Shown: positions 1 through 12,146, counted from the first letter of the stretch. The stretch: DNA of 64,000 nt from Talinum fruticosum (GCA_021018815.1 JAITYX010000048.1:496001-560000), one strand, 5' to 3'. Notes: generated by a model not told the origin, from the sequence alone. Program-made: numbers and translations.

Positions 1-35
1 GGATGTTTCCGTGATAAGCATGGGGGAGGTGTGTA

Positions 36-503
36 GTGCGGTTTTGCAAAGCAAGTCACCTTCTAAGCTGCGAGGATCCGGGAAGTTTTCCTATTCCCTG
101 CTCAATCAAGGGAGTGGAGATTGATAGAGCCCATTATGATCTCGGAGCAAGTGTGAGCATAATGCCACTTCCACTCTACAGGAAGCTTCAGCTAGGTGAT
201 CTACAACCCACCAATATCTCCATTCAACTCACGGATCCGTCCGTTCGGTGCCCCGTGGGTATTCTGGAGGATGTACCTATTCAAGTTGGGAAGTTTGTTG
301 TTCCTTGCGATTTTGTGGTGATGGATATGGATGAGAGCATCCGAGTCCCTATTATCTTAGGTAGACCATTTACGGCAACTGCAGGAGCTGTGATTTATGT
401 ACCTGCAGGGAAGATCTCCTTTCACATCTGTGGTAAAAGTGTTGATTTCTTCCTCCCACCACCACCTGTACCCTTGGCTCCTGTTCCCAGCCCTGCAGCT
501 TGA
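36..503 (+). CDS. Retropepsin-like aspartic protease of a Ty3/gypsy element (partial)
   Basis: The open frame has about 155 codons and no ATG at its head: codon 36 is GTG and stops at 12-17 lie just upstream, so this is the 3' piece of a broken gag-pro frame. It contains the plant Athila-type protease active-site motif DLGASVSIMP (about residues 36-45), where DLG takes the place of the canonical D-T/S-G, and the second hallmark ILGRPFTATAGA (about residues 107-118). The 'DPGSFPIPCSI' lead-in (residues 14-24) is also typical. The C-terminus is proline-rich and ends at a stop at 501-503. The enzyme would cleave the Gag polyprotein in the retrotransposon particle. Family assignment is strong; activity is doubtful because the frame is broken upstream. 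Confidence 0.8.
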   Translation: MRFCKASHLLSCEDPGSFPIPCSIKGVEIDRAHYDLGASVSIMPLPLYRKLQLGDLQPTNISIQLTDPSVRCPVGILEDVPIQVGKFVVPCDFVVMDMDESIRVPIILGRPFTATAGAVIYVPAGKISFHICGKSVDFFLPPPPVPLAPVPSPAA

Positions 504-1656
504 TTAGATATCCGCACATGGGATGAGCCACCCACGCCGACCTGCTCCACCAAACTTGCCCATCAAAGCAAATATTCGGTTTGCTTAGAGTGTTGATCAT
601 GATAAGAAGGTAATGAATTTCATGTCACAAGACCATTCTTCACTTTATCCTCATCCTCGGTCCTCCCTGTCTACTGTTTGAGGTAAGGGTCAAGCTTAAG
701 GACCTTAAACAAGCGCTTCTTGGGAGGCAACCCAAGCATTTTTATTGCTTTAAAAAAACAAAAAAATATATCTCCCTCCCTCCCACCCTTATTACAATTT
801 CCTGTTGTTTGTAGGCTTTCTTCCCTTTCCTTTCTTTTCTTGCCTTTTTTCATTGAGGACAATGCAAGAGTTAAGCATGGGGAGTAGCTTGCAACTGTTG
901 GATGATGTTTTAAGGATGGTAGGGATGGATTTGCATTCATTTAGGTTGCATTCATATAGTTTCTTAGGATTACTTTTTCATTTTTTCACCTTTTCGTTTA
1001 TCATGTAGTCCTAAGCATATAGGTTAGAATCTTTGCATTACTTACATTTTTGTTCTTCTTTTTGATCTTGGCTCATTTGAGGAATTATGGAGGAGGGAAA
1101 TTCATAAACTTTCGAGGTAAACACGCTCCATCCCTTCTTTCATTTTCTTCTATGTGAGGTATCCTTGTTAGTCAGCTTTTATTGCTTTAAAAAAATTTAA
1201 AAATCCCAAAAACAGCTTTGAAATTCCCTCTTGTGATGATGATGTGAATTGTGATAGTTGATCTTTGGGCGTGATTGTGCATGATTTGATTGCCCATTCT
1301 TGGTAGAAACTTTGTGTGGAAATGAACTTGCAAATGAATTTGATTGTGACGTCTTGAGTTGCTTGCGGTGTCTTTGAGAATTTCTTTGCATGATTGGTAA
1401 ACTTGAATATGTGGTAAATCTTTAAGCTAGTTGTTGATTGTGGTGGATAAGCCCGTGAGACTTTGAGTCTTATAGACTAATTCATCGGTTTTAGTCTCAT
1501 GTTTCATTCTTTGTGTGACTCTTCCTTGATGCATACCTCTAGAACTTGCTCTGTTTCTCTTTGAGACCACACTTGGCATATGCATTGTGTAATATGATAG
1601 AGGCATTCTTTGTTTTCAAGCTACATGAGCCAAAAAGCCATCCCATTCATTTATAC
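504..1656 (+). other. Retrotransposon 3' non-coding spacer, first part
   Basis: No credible coding region. It carries the short perfect inverted repeat around 715-740 and a low-complexity pyrimidine stretch (770-850), then 'gaggacaatgcaagagtt' near 856, a phrase found between pol and the 3' LTR in Athila-type elements. Short ORFs on both strands are chance products. Confidence 0.55.
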
Positions 1657-3216
1657 CACTACTAGAAAATCGTCATATAGCGACGGAAATAGCGACGAAA
1701 AACGTTATTTAGCGACGGACTTTCAAAATTAGCGACGGAATTAGCGACGGAAATTTTCCGTCGCTGATTTTCGCGTCGCTAAAAATCAGCGACGGATTAG
1801 CGACGACATTTGATTCCGTCACTAATCCAATCAGCGACGGATAATCAGCGACGGAATTGTAAAATTCCGTCGCTGATTTCTAGCAATTTTTTAAAAAAAT
1901 TTACAATTTTGTATAGTTTTGAGTGGTTAATACAAAAATCTACAATTAAATACAAATCGAAAATAATCCGGTAACATAACAACATCAAATTCAACTTTAA
2001 TTCAAATACAAAAATCATATACAAACACAAAAATCATAAATAATCCAACTTCAAACATCCATAAAAACTAATTGAAAATAAAAACAAGAGTAAACAAAGT
2101 AAATTATACAAACACAAGTTATGTTCTTCATCTTCCTTTTCCTCTTCTTCTTCCTCTTTCTCATTATCTTCATCTTCTACCTCATTCCAACCATGCCTAT
2201 CAAAATAAGTTATATCAAATCCTCTAAAATGTGAAATTTTATAGTAAATTATAAATACAACTAACAATAAGGGAGGATCGAGAAAGCATACCTACAAGAG
2301 GTTAAAGGTGGTTAGTTGGTGACGTGTACGGCGGTGGCGGTGGCGGAGGCGGGCGGCGAACGGCGGTGGCGGAGGTGGGCGGCGGTGGCGGACGATCGAT
2401 TCGCCTCTCCCCTCGCTCTCTCACACTCCCACTTCTATTTGTCCTTATGTTTGCCGAGTGTCGTTGAAGTTCATATTTTATATCGAAAATAGCGACGGAT
2501 TAGCGACGGATTTAATCCGTCGCTACTAAAAATTTAATTAGCGACGGAAAATTCCGTCGCTAATTAAAAATTTTAAATTTCCAACACATTTGAAAATTTA
2601 ATATCCTGCCAATGTAAAATTTTTGAAATTTTAACTTAGCGGCGGAATCGGCGACGGAACCGTCCGTCGCCAACTAAAAATTTGAAAATTTTTTAAAATT
2701 GAAAAATGAAATAGGCGGCAAATTTAAATTTGAAAATTCGGATTAGCAACGGAATTAGCGACGGAAAATTCCGTTGCTAATTCAAATTTCAAAATTTTTA
2801 TATTTTTCAAATTACAGTAGGCGGCAAATTGAAAATTTTAAAAATTTTGAATTAGCGACGGAAAATTCTGTAGCTAATTTAAAAAAATTAAAAATTACAT
2901 TTAGCGACGGACTGATTCCGTCGCTAAGGTAAAAAATTTTAAAAAATATATATAGCGACGGACTGATTCCGTCGCTAATTATAAAAAAAAAATTTTAACT
3001 TTTTTTTGAAAATCCGTCGCTATTTTTTCCATTTCCGTCGTTAGGTCCAGTCGCTAATGACTAAAATAGCGACGGAATTTAATTTCGTCGCTAGTTCCGT
3101 CGCTAATCCAGTTTTATCGACACATGTCGGATTCCGTCGCTATTTCCGTCGCTAATTAGCGACGGACTCGATTCCGTCGCTAGTTTCCGTCGCTATATAG
3201 CGTTTTTGTAGTAGTG
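1657..3216. mobile_element. Non-autonomous CACTA (En/Spm) transposon, 1,560 bp
   Basis: It begins CACTACTAGAAAATCG and ends TTTTTGTAGTAGTG. It is flanked by a perfect 3-bp target duplication TAC (1654-1656 and 3217-3219), as expected for the CACTA superfamily. Both subterminal regions (1677-1880 and 2490-3205) are packed with the motif AGCGACGGA and its complement TCCGTCGCT in both orientations, which would bind the element's regulator protein and can fold into hairpins. The core (about 2310-2400) is a GC-rich GGCGGTGGC repeat, unlike the AT-rich surroundings. No transposase is present. The stretch at 2120-2200 that reads as Glu/Asp-rich on the minus strand is a simple CTTCTT repeat, not a protein. 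It sits inside the gypsy 3' spacer and is therefore younger. Confidence 0.9.
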
Positions 3217-4235
3217 TACCATTTTGCTACCCCTTTGAGCTTTAACTCTGTTTCTTGACACACCTGCATCCACTTTACCTTTGGCCTTTATACATTTCCT
3301 ATACCAAAGCCGGGTCTAGTGGAACAATACTTATTAGGTAGTTTTGGTTTGAATGATGGAGTATCTTATTCAGTTTGTAGTTTGATTTGGGGATTCATGT
3401 TGAAAAAAAATGATAAGTTCCCCTTTTAGACTCTTTTGGAATTGAGTAGTGTTTATGATTCCCATGCCAATTATATCTATTCCTGAAAGTTTTGAATATT
3501 TAAAAAAAAAAAGGAATGAAAGAATGAAAAGAAAAATTGAAGAAAAAAAAAGAGAAAAGAAGTGAAGAAATAAGTGGTTGGCATGTGGAAAGTTTAAAAA
3601 CAAGTTGTATGCTCATTCCAAAAGTTATCTTAAAGCATGTTGTGCTTAAAGAGGTGAATTGTGAGAAAGTTTTTAGTCATGTTTGGAAATATTTTTGCTC
3701 CTTAGCTGTTAGGCCTCGGCTATTTAGCTCCACATATCCCAAATTGGTTCCCCTTTCTACCAATGAACCTTGGCCACGTTACAAGTTTTGAAAGACTTCT
3801 TGATTGCACTTGCATTTTTGCCTCTATAGTGGTGGAGAATGAGAATATGACCAAGCCTATGGTAGGTTGTGTTTTGGAAAGAGATGTTGAGAGAAACCTC
3901 AAAAAGAAATTTCAAATGAGATGGAGTGATCCACATTTCCTAAAGTAAGGTTCCACCGGTCAAGCTAGTTCGCCATTTGTTTGAGGGCGTCATGAGTGTT
4001 ATTGTAGTTCAATATAAGACAATTGTGCATTGTAACCAAGCATTGTAGTCATTGAAGTTTTCAGGCAAGTTTTCATAGAAGTATGATACTTTGAATAGGT
4101 TGTCCTTGTGCATGGTCATCCCCATTGATTGAACTGTTAACTCGTCACCCGAAGAGGGTGAATGCGAGGTTTTAACCCCAGGATCGTTAATTGACAGTAT
4201 TGCTTGGGGACAAGCAAGAGCTAAGCATGGGGAGT
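3217..4235 (+). other. Retrotransposon 3' spacer, second part, with polypurine tract
   Basis: Continuation of the gypsy spacer after the CACTA insertion. It is non-coding. The last bases (about 4200-4235) read 'gacaagcaagagctaagc' followed by ATGGGGAGT, the purine-rich primer site for plus-strand synthesis, directly abutting the LTR start at 4236. Confidence 0.55.
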
Positions 4236-5673
4236 TGTTAAACCTCATTTTTATCGGTTTTCAAGGCATTATCTAACCCAATTCCGTGATGATTTAAATT
4301 ATTTATATTTAGTTTTGGGTTAGATTTCGCTTATTTTCTCTTTATCGTCACCTAAACTCGTAAATCTCTTTATTATAGGTTTTTAGCTTAAATTTGAGAT
4401 ATTTGAGGTAAATTTGATGAAAAGCGATGAAGAGAAGAGTCCGGGCCCGAGAGGAGGCAAGAAAGAAGCCTAAAACACATCAAGAGAAGTTGCACGACCC
4501 TACTGTGGGAAGGCTGTACAGCCGTGCAGATCATCGAGCGAAGGGCCCGAAGTCAAGGAAGGTCGCACGGCCCCCTGTGCGCATCTTGCACGGCCGTGGG
4601 AGAAGTTACGGAAGTCAAAGTCGTGCACGGTACCCCGTGCCAAAGTTTCACGGCCCGTGCAGGAGAGGCAGAAAGTTCGGGCATTTCGCACGACCTATTG
4701 TGTAGAACACCTGCACGGCCGTGCGACACTATTTCGGCGGCTTTATAAGCGATTTTTGTTTAGTTTTTTTGGCAGTTCTTTTCTCCATCAAATTTTAGGG
4801 TTTCTAGGGTAGTTTCTAGCCGTCAAATCCCTTTAGATTGAAGTTTAAGATTTTGAATTTTTGAAGATTAATTTGAATTCAAGCATTCGGATTTCTATTC
4901 GGTAATTCTTAATTCTCTCTCTTTATGTTTGCTCTTTACGATTTCTCTATAATATTCATGTTTATATTCATTGAATCTTATCAATTGTTTAGTATCATGT
5001 TTAGGGGCTAATTTTTCTACTTAGGTTGGGATTGATCCCTATTATGCCTTGATAATCATGAATTGAGCGCCAATTGAATTGTTCTATTCTTGTTAGGTTA
5101 GAATTTACTTTGCTCATCACTTTTTCATTGATTGCCTCGAAAGAGGACTCATATGCTTTTATTAGGGTTTTGTGAACATCGAAAGATGAAAACTTACCTA
5201 GAATGACGTTGCAAGCGATTAGAACTTCAATATGAAAATAATTAAGGTTTTAATCGGGGGTTGTGAGGTTCATTCTTTATGATTTTGCTCTTTGTTAATC
5301 CTATGAAAATAGGTGATTAGATTGTGCAAGATTAGTCTTTGACCTTCGAAAGTAGGCGAAGATAGGTTTATTTTGGTGTCTCCCCTTCTAAACTGCTAGC
5401 ATAGGCAAATCTCAAGCGGTATTCGATGTTGATTTCAGGCATAGTAGTGTGATTAGTCTCAATCTAAGGCTTGTTATTCATTGATCTCTCATAGTTGTTT
5501 TTGTTATTAGTTGAATCTGAAAACCAAATCACTGTCGAACCGAGTGTTTACCTAGATTAGAGTTTTTAGGTGGATTTAGTATTTGAAAACGAGCTCCTTG
5601 TGGACACAACCCGTACTTGCCGATTCCTAGCTACGGCTACGCCGTGCACTTGCGGTAATATTTCTCTCGAACA
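4236..5673 (+). repeat. 3' LTR of the Ty3/gypsy element (about 1.44 kb)
   Basis: It starts TGTTAAACCTC right after the polypurine tract and ends near TCTCTCGAACA. The segment 4495-4735 holds repeated palindromic GCACGGCCGTGC-type motifs. The last 60 bases (CTAGCTACGGCTACGCC) resemble the end of the reverse-strand LTR at 14476-15907, which indicates the same family. The LTR would supply the promoter and polyadenylation signal. The right end is placed by comparison of the two copies and could be off by some bases. Confidence 0.7.
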
Positions 5674-8600
5674 GGTACACCTCAATATCCAGGTTGGTCA
5701 CACCGTACATGTTGGCCGCCTTCAACCGGACTATCCGATCGGTTTGGGTGTGTGCACATGCATTTAGGGAAACCCGATGATCGTAAGGGATCCATTCGAG
5801 ATAATAAATGAGCAAGCTGTTTAAATTATGCTCTCCCCCTCATTTACGAGATGAATTGAAATGCATGCACTCAACTCAACTATTTTAAATTGTATTTTAC
5901 AGACATGATAGTGGACGTATTGAGTTTCGACTCACATTTCCAAAATATTTTCCTTGTTTTGTTTTAGGTAAGAATATTGAAGATGACAGGTTGTAGAAGA
6001 GTTTTGTCCGAGACTCGTGAGACCCCGAAATTTCAAGTGTTTGCTTGCTAGTGAATTAGAATTTTTCGAGTCGAATTAAAAACCCGAGAACCGAAACCGA
6101 GCATGGGCTAGCTTATTGGGCCTATTGAAATTGAAGTTGGGCCCAATTAGAATAAAAAGAAAGGAAATGAGAAATGAAGAAGGATGACTGGCTGGCTGGC
6201 ATTTGAGGAGGAAGCTGGCAAGAAATTAAGTAAAGGGAGTTTGGGGTCCAATTAGAAATAGGCGACAAAGCCCGAGTATGTGTAATAAGGAAATTAGGAG
6301 AGAGAGTGGGAATGAGACATAAAAGGAAAGAAGCGAGAAGAACAGAACGGGGAAAAAATTGGAAGCAGAGCAAAACGAAAAGAAGCAAAGAGGCGGAGCG
6401 AGAGAGGGAGGCGAGAGCCAAGAGGCCGGGGCGGTGGCCACCGAACGACGAGGGCGCCGTCGCCGGTGGACAAGGGAGAGAGAGGGCTCGGGAGGCCGAG
6501 CAGAGCAAAAGAGGAAGAGGGAAAAGCGAGAGAGCGGGAGACAGAGACCACGAAGGGGGAGCAAACGCGAGGGCCGAGGAAGGCGGTCGGTGAGCACGGA
6601 ACCGCGGCCGACGGCCGGCGAGCGAGAGGAGGAAGATAGCAAGACCGGTTCCGAGGCCGGGCAGGGGAGAACGAGAGGCAGAGCGAGAGAAATAAAGGAA
6701 AACGAGAAAGAGCCCGAGAGAGAGCGATTGTGGGAAGCAGAGAGTGAAAGAAGGAGGTTTAAGGGATCGGGAGCTAGACTAGAAATCGAAAGGCGAAGAA
6801 GAAGCAAACCCAATCCGAAACCCTGTAGAACCGTAATTCTTAGAACCTCTAAGAATCTAAGGTGAGTAATCTGAATTCATCCTCAAGAATTAAAATGAAT
6901 TAGGTGGCTTGAACTCGAAATTGATCCATGAAATTGGAAACCCTAAGTTAATTGAAGAAGTTAGAGGCTTAAATTGAAGAAACTAGAAACTCATGAATTG
7001 AAAAGCATGTTGCGATTTATGCCTAGTTTATAAATTTAATGATATTTGAGCATTGTTGAGCATGATTATTGAGCTGTGTGATTGAGAATTTAGTGAAGTT
7101 AGCTTGAACAGAATTATTGAGAAAAATCGGAAATTGAATTTCATGATTCATGTGCAGATTTTTATGAATTAAGCATGCTGTCCGAATTTCTGTGAATTCA
7201 TGTGTAGCCCAAATTTCCTGTAATTTTTACTGCAGCTTCGTGGCAATTTATGGAAATTTCCTGTAAAATTTGGTATGCATTGGATGAGTAGATTGGGAGA
7301 TATGCAATGTTAAGTGAAAATGTCCTGTTTTGAGCAAAATCGGAACTAAATGAGTAAGCCGAATTAAGAGCTGAGATTTAAGAAGTTATGTGGCTAGATT
7401 AAAAGATATATATCGATTAAGGAAAGTTATAGAACCATTAACCACTTATACGCGATAATACACGATCATGAAAATGATGAGTTCGTTGATTAGGAATCCT
7501 ATTTGACATGTTTATGTGATTATGTGTTTATCCTGAATTAGATCGATTGTAAATGACATAAGCATGCATATGTGAAATGAATTGATTATACTTGAGTTAG
7601 AACTTGCTTATGTGAATTGCTTGTTTTGAAGAAGTTACGCATGAGCGTGCTAAGCATGAATTATATGAATTAAGTATTTCTTGTGTATAAGTAATAAGAA
7701 GATAAGAAACATAAAGAACTAAAGAAGAGAGAAAGGATTGTGTTATTGATCTAAGACCCCACGAATTAAAGAATCCTATGAAGCTATGGCCATAGAAGTG
7801 TCTATCAACCCGAAGCCATGAATTGAATTGCTTCCAAGAATTATTGACAATATGCGTCCTTCGAGGATGGGAGGCTGCCTCGAGGCCACGAATTGTTTTG
7901 CCTCGAGGCCACGAGTTGTATGCCTCCGTGAGCCGAGCCCACGAATTGTTTTGGCTCCAAGAACTAGGTCTTTAGAGCGAGTGCATAAATCTTCTTTCCA
8001 TTCGAAACTAAGAATACTTAAGGATTATGATATGAAGAATCGAATGATCGTGCATATTGAATAAGAAAGAAAGAACTAATGATTTATGAAATGCACGATT
8101 GAACTCGAGAAGAAGAACGAATCCCGATTTCATAAGAAACGAATACGATAAGAACTAAGATGTGATTTACGTGATGAATGATTCGCATGATGAATGATTC
8201 TATGACTTACTTGCGTAGAAAGACGAATGAAGCATGTTTGATGGAATTCATGAGCAATTGATGTCATATATGTCGCTCGACAAGTTGGTAAGTTTAGGAT
8301 CTTGCATGTCTTACGCATATATGATCCGAATCGCATGTTATGAATGAATTGTGAACTTACGTGTGTTTGTTAATGAATTAATGTGCAAAGTGAAACTCGG
8401 GGTTGGGTTTGGGTTATTCACTGGGCTAGTGAGCTCATGACCTCACCAACATTTCGGTACGAAGTTAAGATCGGCAGGAGTTGCCTTTGGCTTTTGGAAA
8501 TAGTAGACGAATAGGGGATGTCGGACTTACTGCATGTTTTTCCGTCTTTTGTTTATAAAGATGTTGTAAAGACTATTGTATGTGAGCTTAAGTTTGATTA

Positions 8601-9225
8601 TGAATGTAAATCCCTATGTGAATACTCCGAGCGTGTGGCTTGTTGAGTCTCGTGTTGTGTTACTCCGAGCGTGTGGCTCGTTGAGTTTAAGATTGCATTT
8701 CGTGCGGGGTTAAGGCTTTAAGCCTATGGGATTAGCCATATTACGGAGGAAACTCTGCCGAAATTTCCAGAAAAACCTTCAAAAACCCAGAACCACGCTT
8801 CCGCCAATTTAAGAAAGGGTTAGTAACCCCAAGTTGAGACCCTAAGCGGCCTTAGGGGTTCCTCTCGGGGAACCCCGGCATGTAATACTCCTAGGGTGGG
8901 TCTAGGGGTGTTATAGAGACCTAGAGGCTCGGCTCACGAGTGACGACCTTTTGGATAATAGTGAACAAGTCTTTGCTATTTAAAGTTAGCGAATATTGGG
9001 TTACCATGTACTTTTGTTCGGCTTGTACATATTATAGTTTTCTTTGTTGTTGATTGTTAAGATAATGTAATCAACATTAAATAGTTTTGCATCGACTCAC
9101 AATAGCCTTGCCCTTTCCGCTGGTAAGGGCGGCGGTGGCGACTCCTAACCCTTCTTCCGCTGCGCTAATCACTGTTTGGTGGTTTATTTAGACTAAACAA
9201 GTGATTATGGGTTGGGAGTGTTACA
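5674..9225 (+). repeat. Remnant of a Tekay/Del-like LTR, split by a solo LTR
   Basis: The pieces 5674-6014 and 8921-9225 look like one LTR interrupted at the GAGAC target duplication. The right piece ends GGGAGTGTTACA at 9225, the usual terminus of Tekay/Del chromovirus LTRs. The left piece has the 'gagtttcgactcac' phrase seen in the middle of such LTRs. Its left part is missing, probably because the gypsy element ending at 5673 inserted here (inference; that element's other target-site copy would be left of the window). Confidence 0.5.
6015..8915 (+). repeat. Solo LTR of a Tekay/Del-like Ty3/gypsy chromovirus (2.9 kb)
   Basis: It is flanked by perfect 5-bp duplications GAGAC (6010-6014 and 8916-8920). 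The start reads TCGTGAGACCCCGAAATTTC, close to the TGTnACACCCC start of these LTRs. The end reads AGGGGTGTTATA where TGTTACA is expected, so the terminal dinucleotides are decayed. Near the 3' end are the typical 'tactccgagcgtgtggct' pair (8626-8640 and 8662-8680) and 'taatactcctagg'. No internal domain or second LTR is present, so it is an LTR-LTR recombination product. The purine-rich segment 6290-6790 produces long shadow ORFs on both strands; none resembles a protein. Confidence 0.75.
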
Positions 9226-10086
9226 TAGGCGTATACCCCTTGCTCTACAAGGATTTAAGGTAAACTTTTTTTTTTTCTAATTATCAATATTTTCATATAA
9301 TTTTTTTATGGAATATACGAAATTTTAAAAAATTTAATAATATTTTTAAATTTCTATTATTTTAAATTTAATTATTATTATATGAACATTTTAAATTTAA
9401 TTATTATTATATGAATCTCTTTTATGAGCAATTAGAAAAGTTATAACTAAGTATGATTTTCTTCACATCAAAGAAGATTGTTGAAGGATAAGTAATCTAT
9501 CGGGATTTCTTTTCATTCTTGCAGAATAACAATATAAATTACAAGTTATGTATTAAAAAAATCTTAAATTTTTTGGTCTCATTATAATTATAATTGTTTA
9601 TTTTTCAGAAATTTGTATACTTCCTTGTTCAATAATAATTTGCTTAATTACTTGTTTATGACATAATAATTGTTACAATAGTATTGTACAGTTCTTGATA
9701 GTTGGATAGTCTTTTTTTAATATAATTCAATAATTTATCATAATAATTTTTTTTTTTTTTGCATGGAAAACTATATTGATTATCTATTTATACAATCATT
9801 AGTATCTCTGTTTGTGCCTTTCTGACTCCTCTCCTCACTTGTCCTTATCGATTATAACACAAATGTTTGCACAAATTACACAAATGTCTTCTGATTACAA
9901 GATTCAGGAACTTCTAAAGCTTAGAGATTCTGCACAAATTGTTGCAATAATACAAAATGGAACTGCAACTACAGAGAGTGTTCTTTAATGCTCAAGGTAA
10001 CATATAGTTCCACAAAACTTTTGACATTTTGGAACTTTTGTATAACATATAGTTATTGCCAATGCATAATCCTTAAAACTTGCAAA
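9226..10086. other. AT-rich intergenic DNA, nothing recognised
   Basis: Long runs of A and T with no open frame of note, no terminal inverted repeats and no RNA gene that I can see. Confidence 0.4.
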
Positions 10087-10151
10087 GCCTATTAGCTCAA
10101 TTGGTAAAGCATTTGTATTATTACACAACTATGTTCAAATCCCACATAGGA
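10087..10151 (+). repeat. tRNA-like sequence: SINE head or tRNA pseudogene
   Basis: The 65-base stretch reads like a tRNA. It has an RNA polymerase III A box TAGCTCAATTGG (10093-10104) and a B box GTTCAAATCC (10133-10142) at the right spacing. CCTAT near the 5' side can pair with ATAGG at the 3' side as a partial acceptor stem, and TTGT/ACAA forms an anticodon-like stem. The acceptor and T stems are imperfect, so a functional tRNA is unlikely. A tRNA-derived SINE head or tRNA pseudogene fits better; I cannot delimit a SINE tail. Confidence 0.5.
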
Positions 10152-11753
10152 TACAATTCAATATTTCACCTTGGACTCATACTTGGTTTGCACATAAGTA
10201 ACACAACAGAAGTGCCTATAGACTAGTTAACTTAGTGAAAATCATCACATTGGAGACTTTTGCAACCTGTTCACCACTAGCATCCTTTCCGGGCCGATTG
10301 TTGCTAATCTCTCTTGGCTCAACTCTACATCCCAGCTAATAAAAAATCAGCTCCTCTTTGCTTCTTATCGATCACAATTGATGGTGTTAAAGAAAGTCCA
10401 ATTTACAATCCAATCCTCTTAATATGGAAGGAAACAGTGAGTCTACAACTAGAACCAGGACCTAGACAATTGGCCAAGAATAAAGCAGAGATGCTCCAAT
10501 GTCTAGAGCTCATAATTAATTCTTGTCCTTAGCACTTGGAAACCCCATGATGGGTGTAAACATTGAGTTAGTGTAATTTGGATTTAAGATATTTAAGTGA
10601 AAACACACAAGGATGTAGGTTCGTATCATACATAGGCACTTGTTTCTAGTGTACTTTCAAAAGTTCTATTCCAAATGCACGAGGGTGCAGATTCATGTCA
10701 TATATAGGGTGTGTTTAACTTATTATGTAGTTTTAGAGTTTTATTAGCACTAAGTATGAGTTGGTTTCTAATTTACAACTTAGCCACAAAGAAGCTAACT
10801 AGGTTAACCAATTACTGAATGTATCCTTTTGTGCTATTGCAAATAAATAAGTGGATTCAAGACTTGTACACTAGTATTAACCTCATGGAGCAACACTATC
10901 AGCATATTATAAGTTCCATTGGCTTCTTCATTTCATTTTATATGTGTAGCCCTCATCTATACAATTTTGTCCACCACCATGAAAGCAAATAGTAGCTAAA
11001 ACAAGCTAATAGGATATTAATGTTTAGTGCTTCCTTACTTTCATTCAGGTCAAGGTGGACAGGAGTTGAATAACAAAATATCAAAAAGCACAAGAAATAT
11101 CAGCATGAGGCAGGCAACAAATCATACGAGTTGTTTCCTTTCTGCTTAGTTCCTCCAATCCAAACAAACCATAAATACAATGCTTAATCTAATCCAAGAA
11201 AACCTTGTAAAATTTGCAATATTTTCCCAAGGCTCAAATTAAAATCCTCCAAGTTACCCAAAAATCCTTCTCCATTTCCTAGTCATTGCCATCAGTCCAT
11301 AACCAGATAAAAACCAACATAAGTCGTGCAACGCAAAGTGGAATGCTAAATAAGAAATAGGTAATAGATAAAGACATCTTCATTGCATATGATTTACTAA
11401 TGAGATTATGTAATTTGATCAAGTAACTCCACCTAGTCAACTAACAGTAAACTAATTTTGGTTCATTTCAACTCTCAAAATCTGATTTCATACCTACAAT
11501 AATCAGCCTAGAAAATTCACAAAAAATTTGATATAAATAAACAAAACCCCAAAAAATTCACAAAGAAATTTATGTGAATTACTTATTAGGGTTTCGGTAC
11601 ATAGTGGAGCTGGACGCGGGGGAGGATGGTGGATGGGTGAGGGAAACTAGTGGATGGGCGGCACATGATGACAACTGAGAGATGGCATCCATTAAGGGTC
11701 TGACGAGTTGAGAGCAGCGATAGAGAAAAGCGAGGGGGAGCACGACCATGTGA

Positions 11754-11755
<2 letters not shown>
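10152..11755. other. Intergenic DNA, no gene recognised
   Basis: Moderately AT-rich sequence. A 72-codon open frame at 10314-10532 has no recognisable domain and no obvious neighbouring exons. I would not call it a gene. Confidence 0.4.

Positions 11756-11756
<1 letters not shown>

Positions 11757-11789
<33 letters not shown>
11757..11789 (+). repeat. (GA)n microsatellite
   Basis: About 16 GA units. On the minus strand this gives the Ser-Leu-repeat frames across 11579-12004, which are low-complexity artefacts. Confidence 0.9.
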
Positions 11790-11792
<3 letters not shown>

Positions 11793-11939
11793 CGACGGCG
11801 AGGGAAGGATGGCGATGAGCTTGTTTGGCAGCAAGAGAGAGGTTTTGACAAAAGAGAAAGATAGAGAAGAGGAGCGAAATAAAAGATGAACAAGAGAGCG
11901 TGGGAGGGAGGGAAAAATGACGGATGATTTCCAACCCCT

Positions 11940-12092
11940 CCCCTTCTCTCACAAAAAATATATTTCTTTTTTATTAGAATAGAATCTTCCCTTTTTAATT
12001 TCAACCATTAGATAAAAATTGGATTGCTCAGATCTATTGAGCACATCTAATTAATGGAGCTGGCCTAAAGGGAGAGATCACTTGAACCCTTC

Positions 12093-12146
<54 letters not shown>

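Larger units (their letters stand above)
1..5673 (+). mobile_element. Ty3/gypsy (Athila/Tat-like) retrotransposon, 3' portion
   Basis: The window opens inside a plant Ty3/gypsy element. A retropepsin ORF lies at 36-503. It is followed by the spacer typical of Athila-type elements (a short inverted repeat around 715-740 reading 'cttgggaggcaacccaag'), the phrases 'gttaagcatggggag' near 870 and 'gctaagcatggggag' at 4220-4234 that precede the purine tract, and then an LTR from 4236 to 5673. No reverse transcriptase, RNase H or integrase is visible between protease and 3' LTR, so this copy is either non-autonomous or deleted. It is interrupted by a CACTA element at 1657-3216. The 5' LTR would lie left of the window. 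Confidence 0.75.

Noticed and set aside
2034..2267. Acidic minus-strand frame in the small CACTA element
   Set aside because: The Glu/Asp run comes from a CTTCTT-type simple repeat.
6122..6865. Overlapping 85-195-codon frames on both strands
   Set aside because: The purine-rich segment of the solo LTR opens all frames; the products are Arg/Glu- or Ser/Leu-rich without domains.
10087..10151. Functional tRNA gene
   Set aside because: Acceptor and T-arm pairing is incomplete.
11579..12004. Minus-strand frames rich in Ser-Leu repeats
   Set aside because: They are translations of the (GA)n microsatellite and neighbouring low-complexity sequence; no domain.
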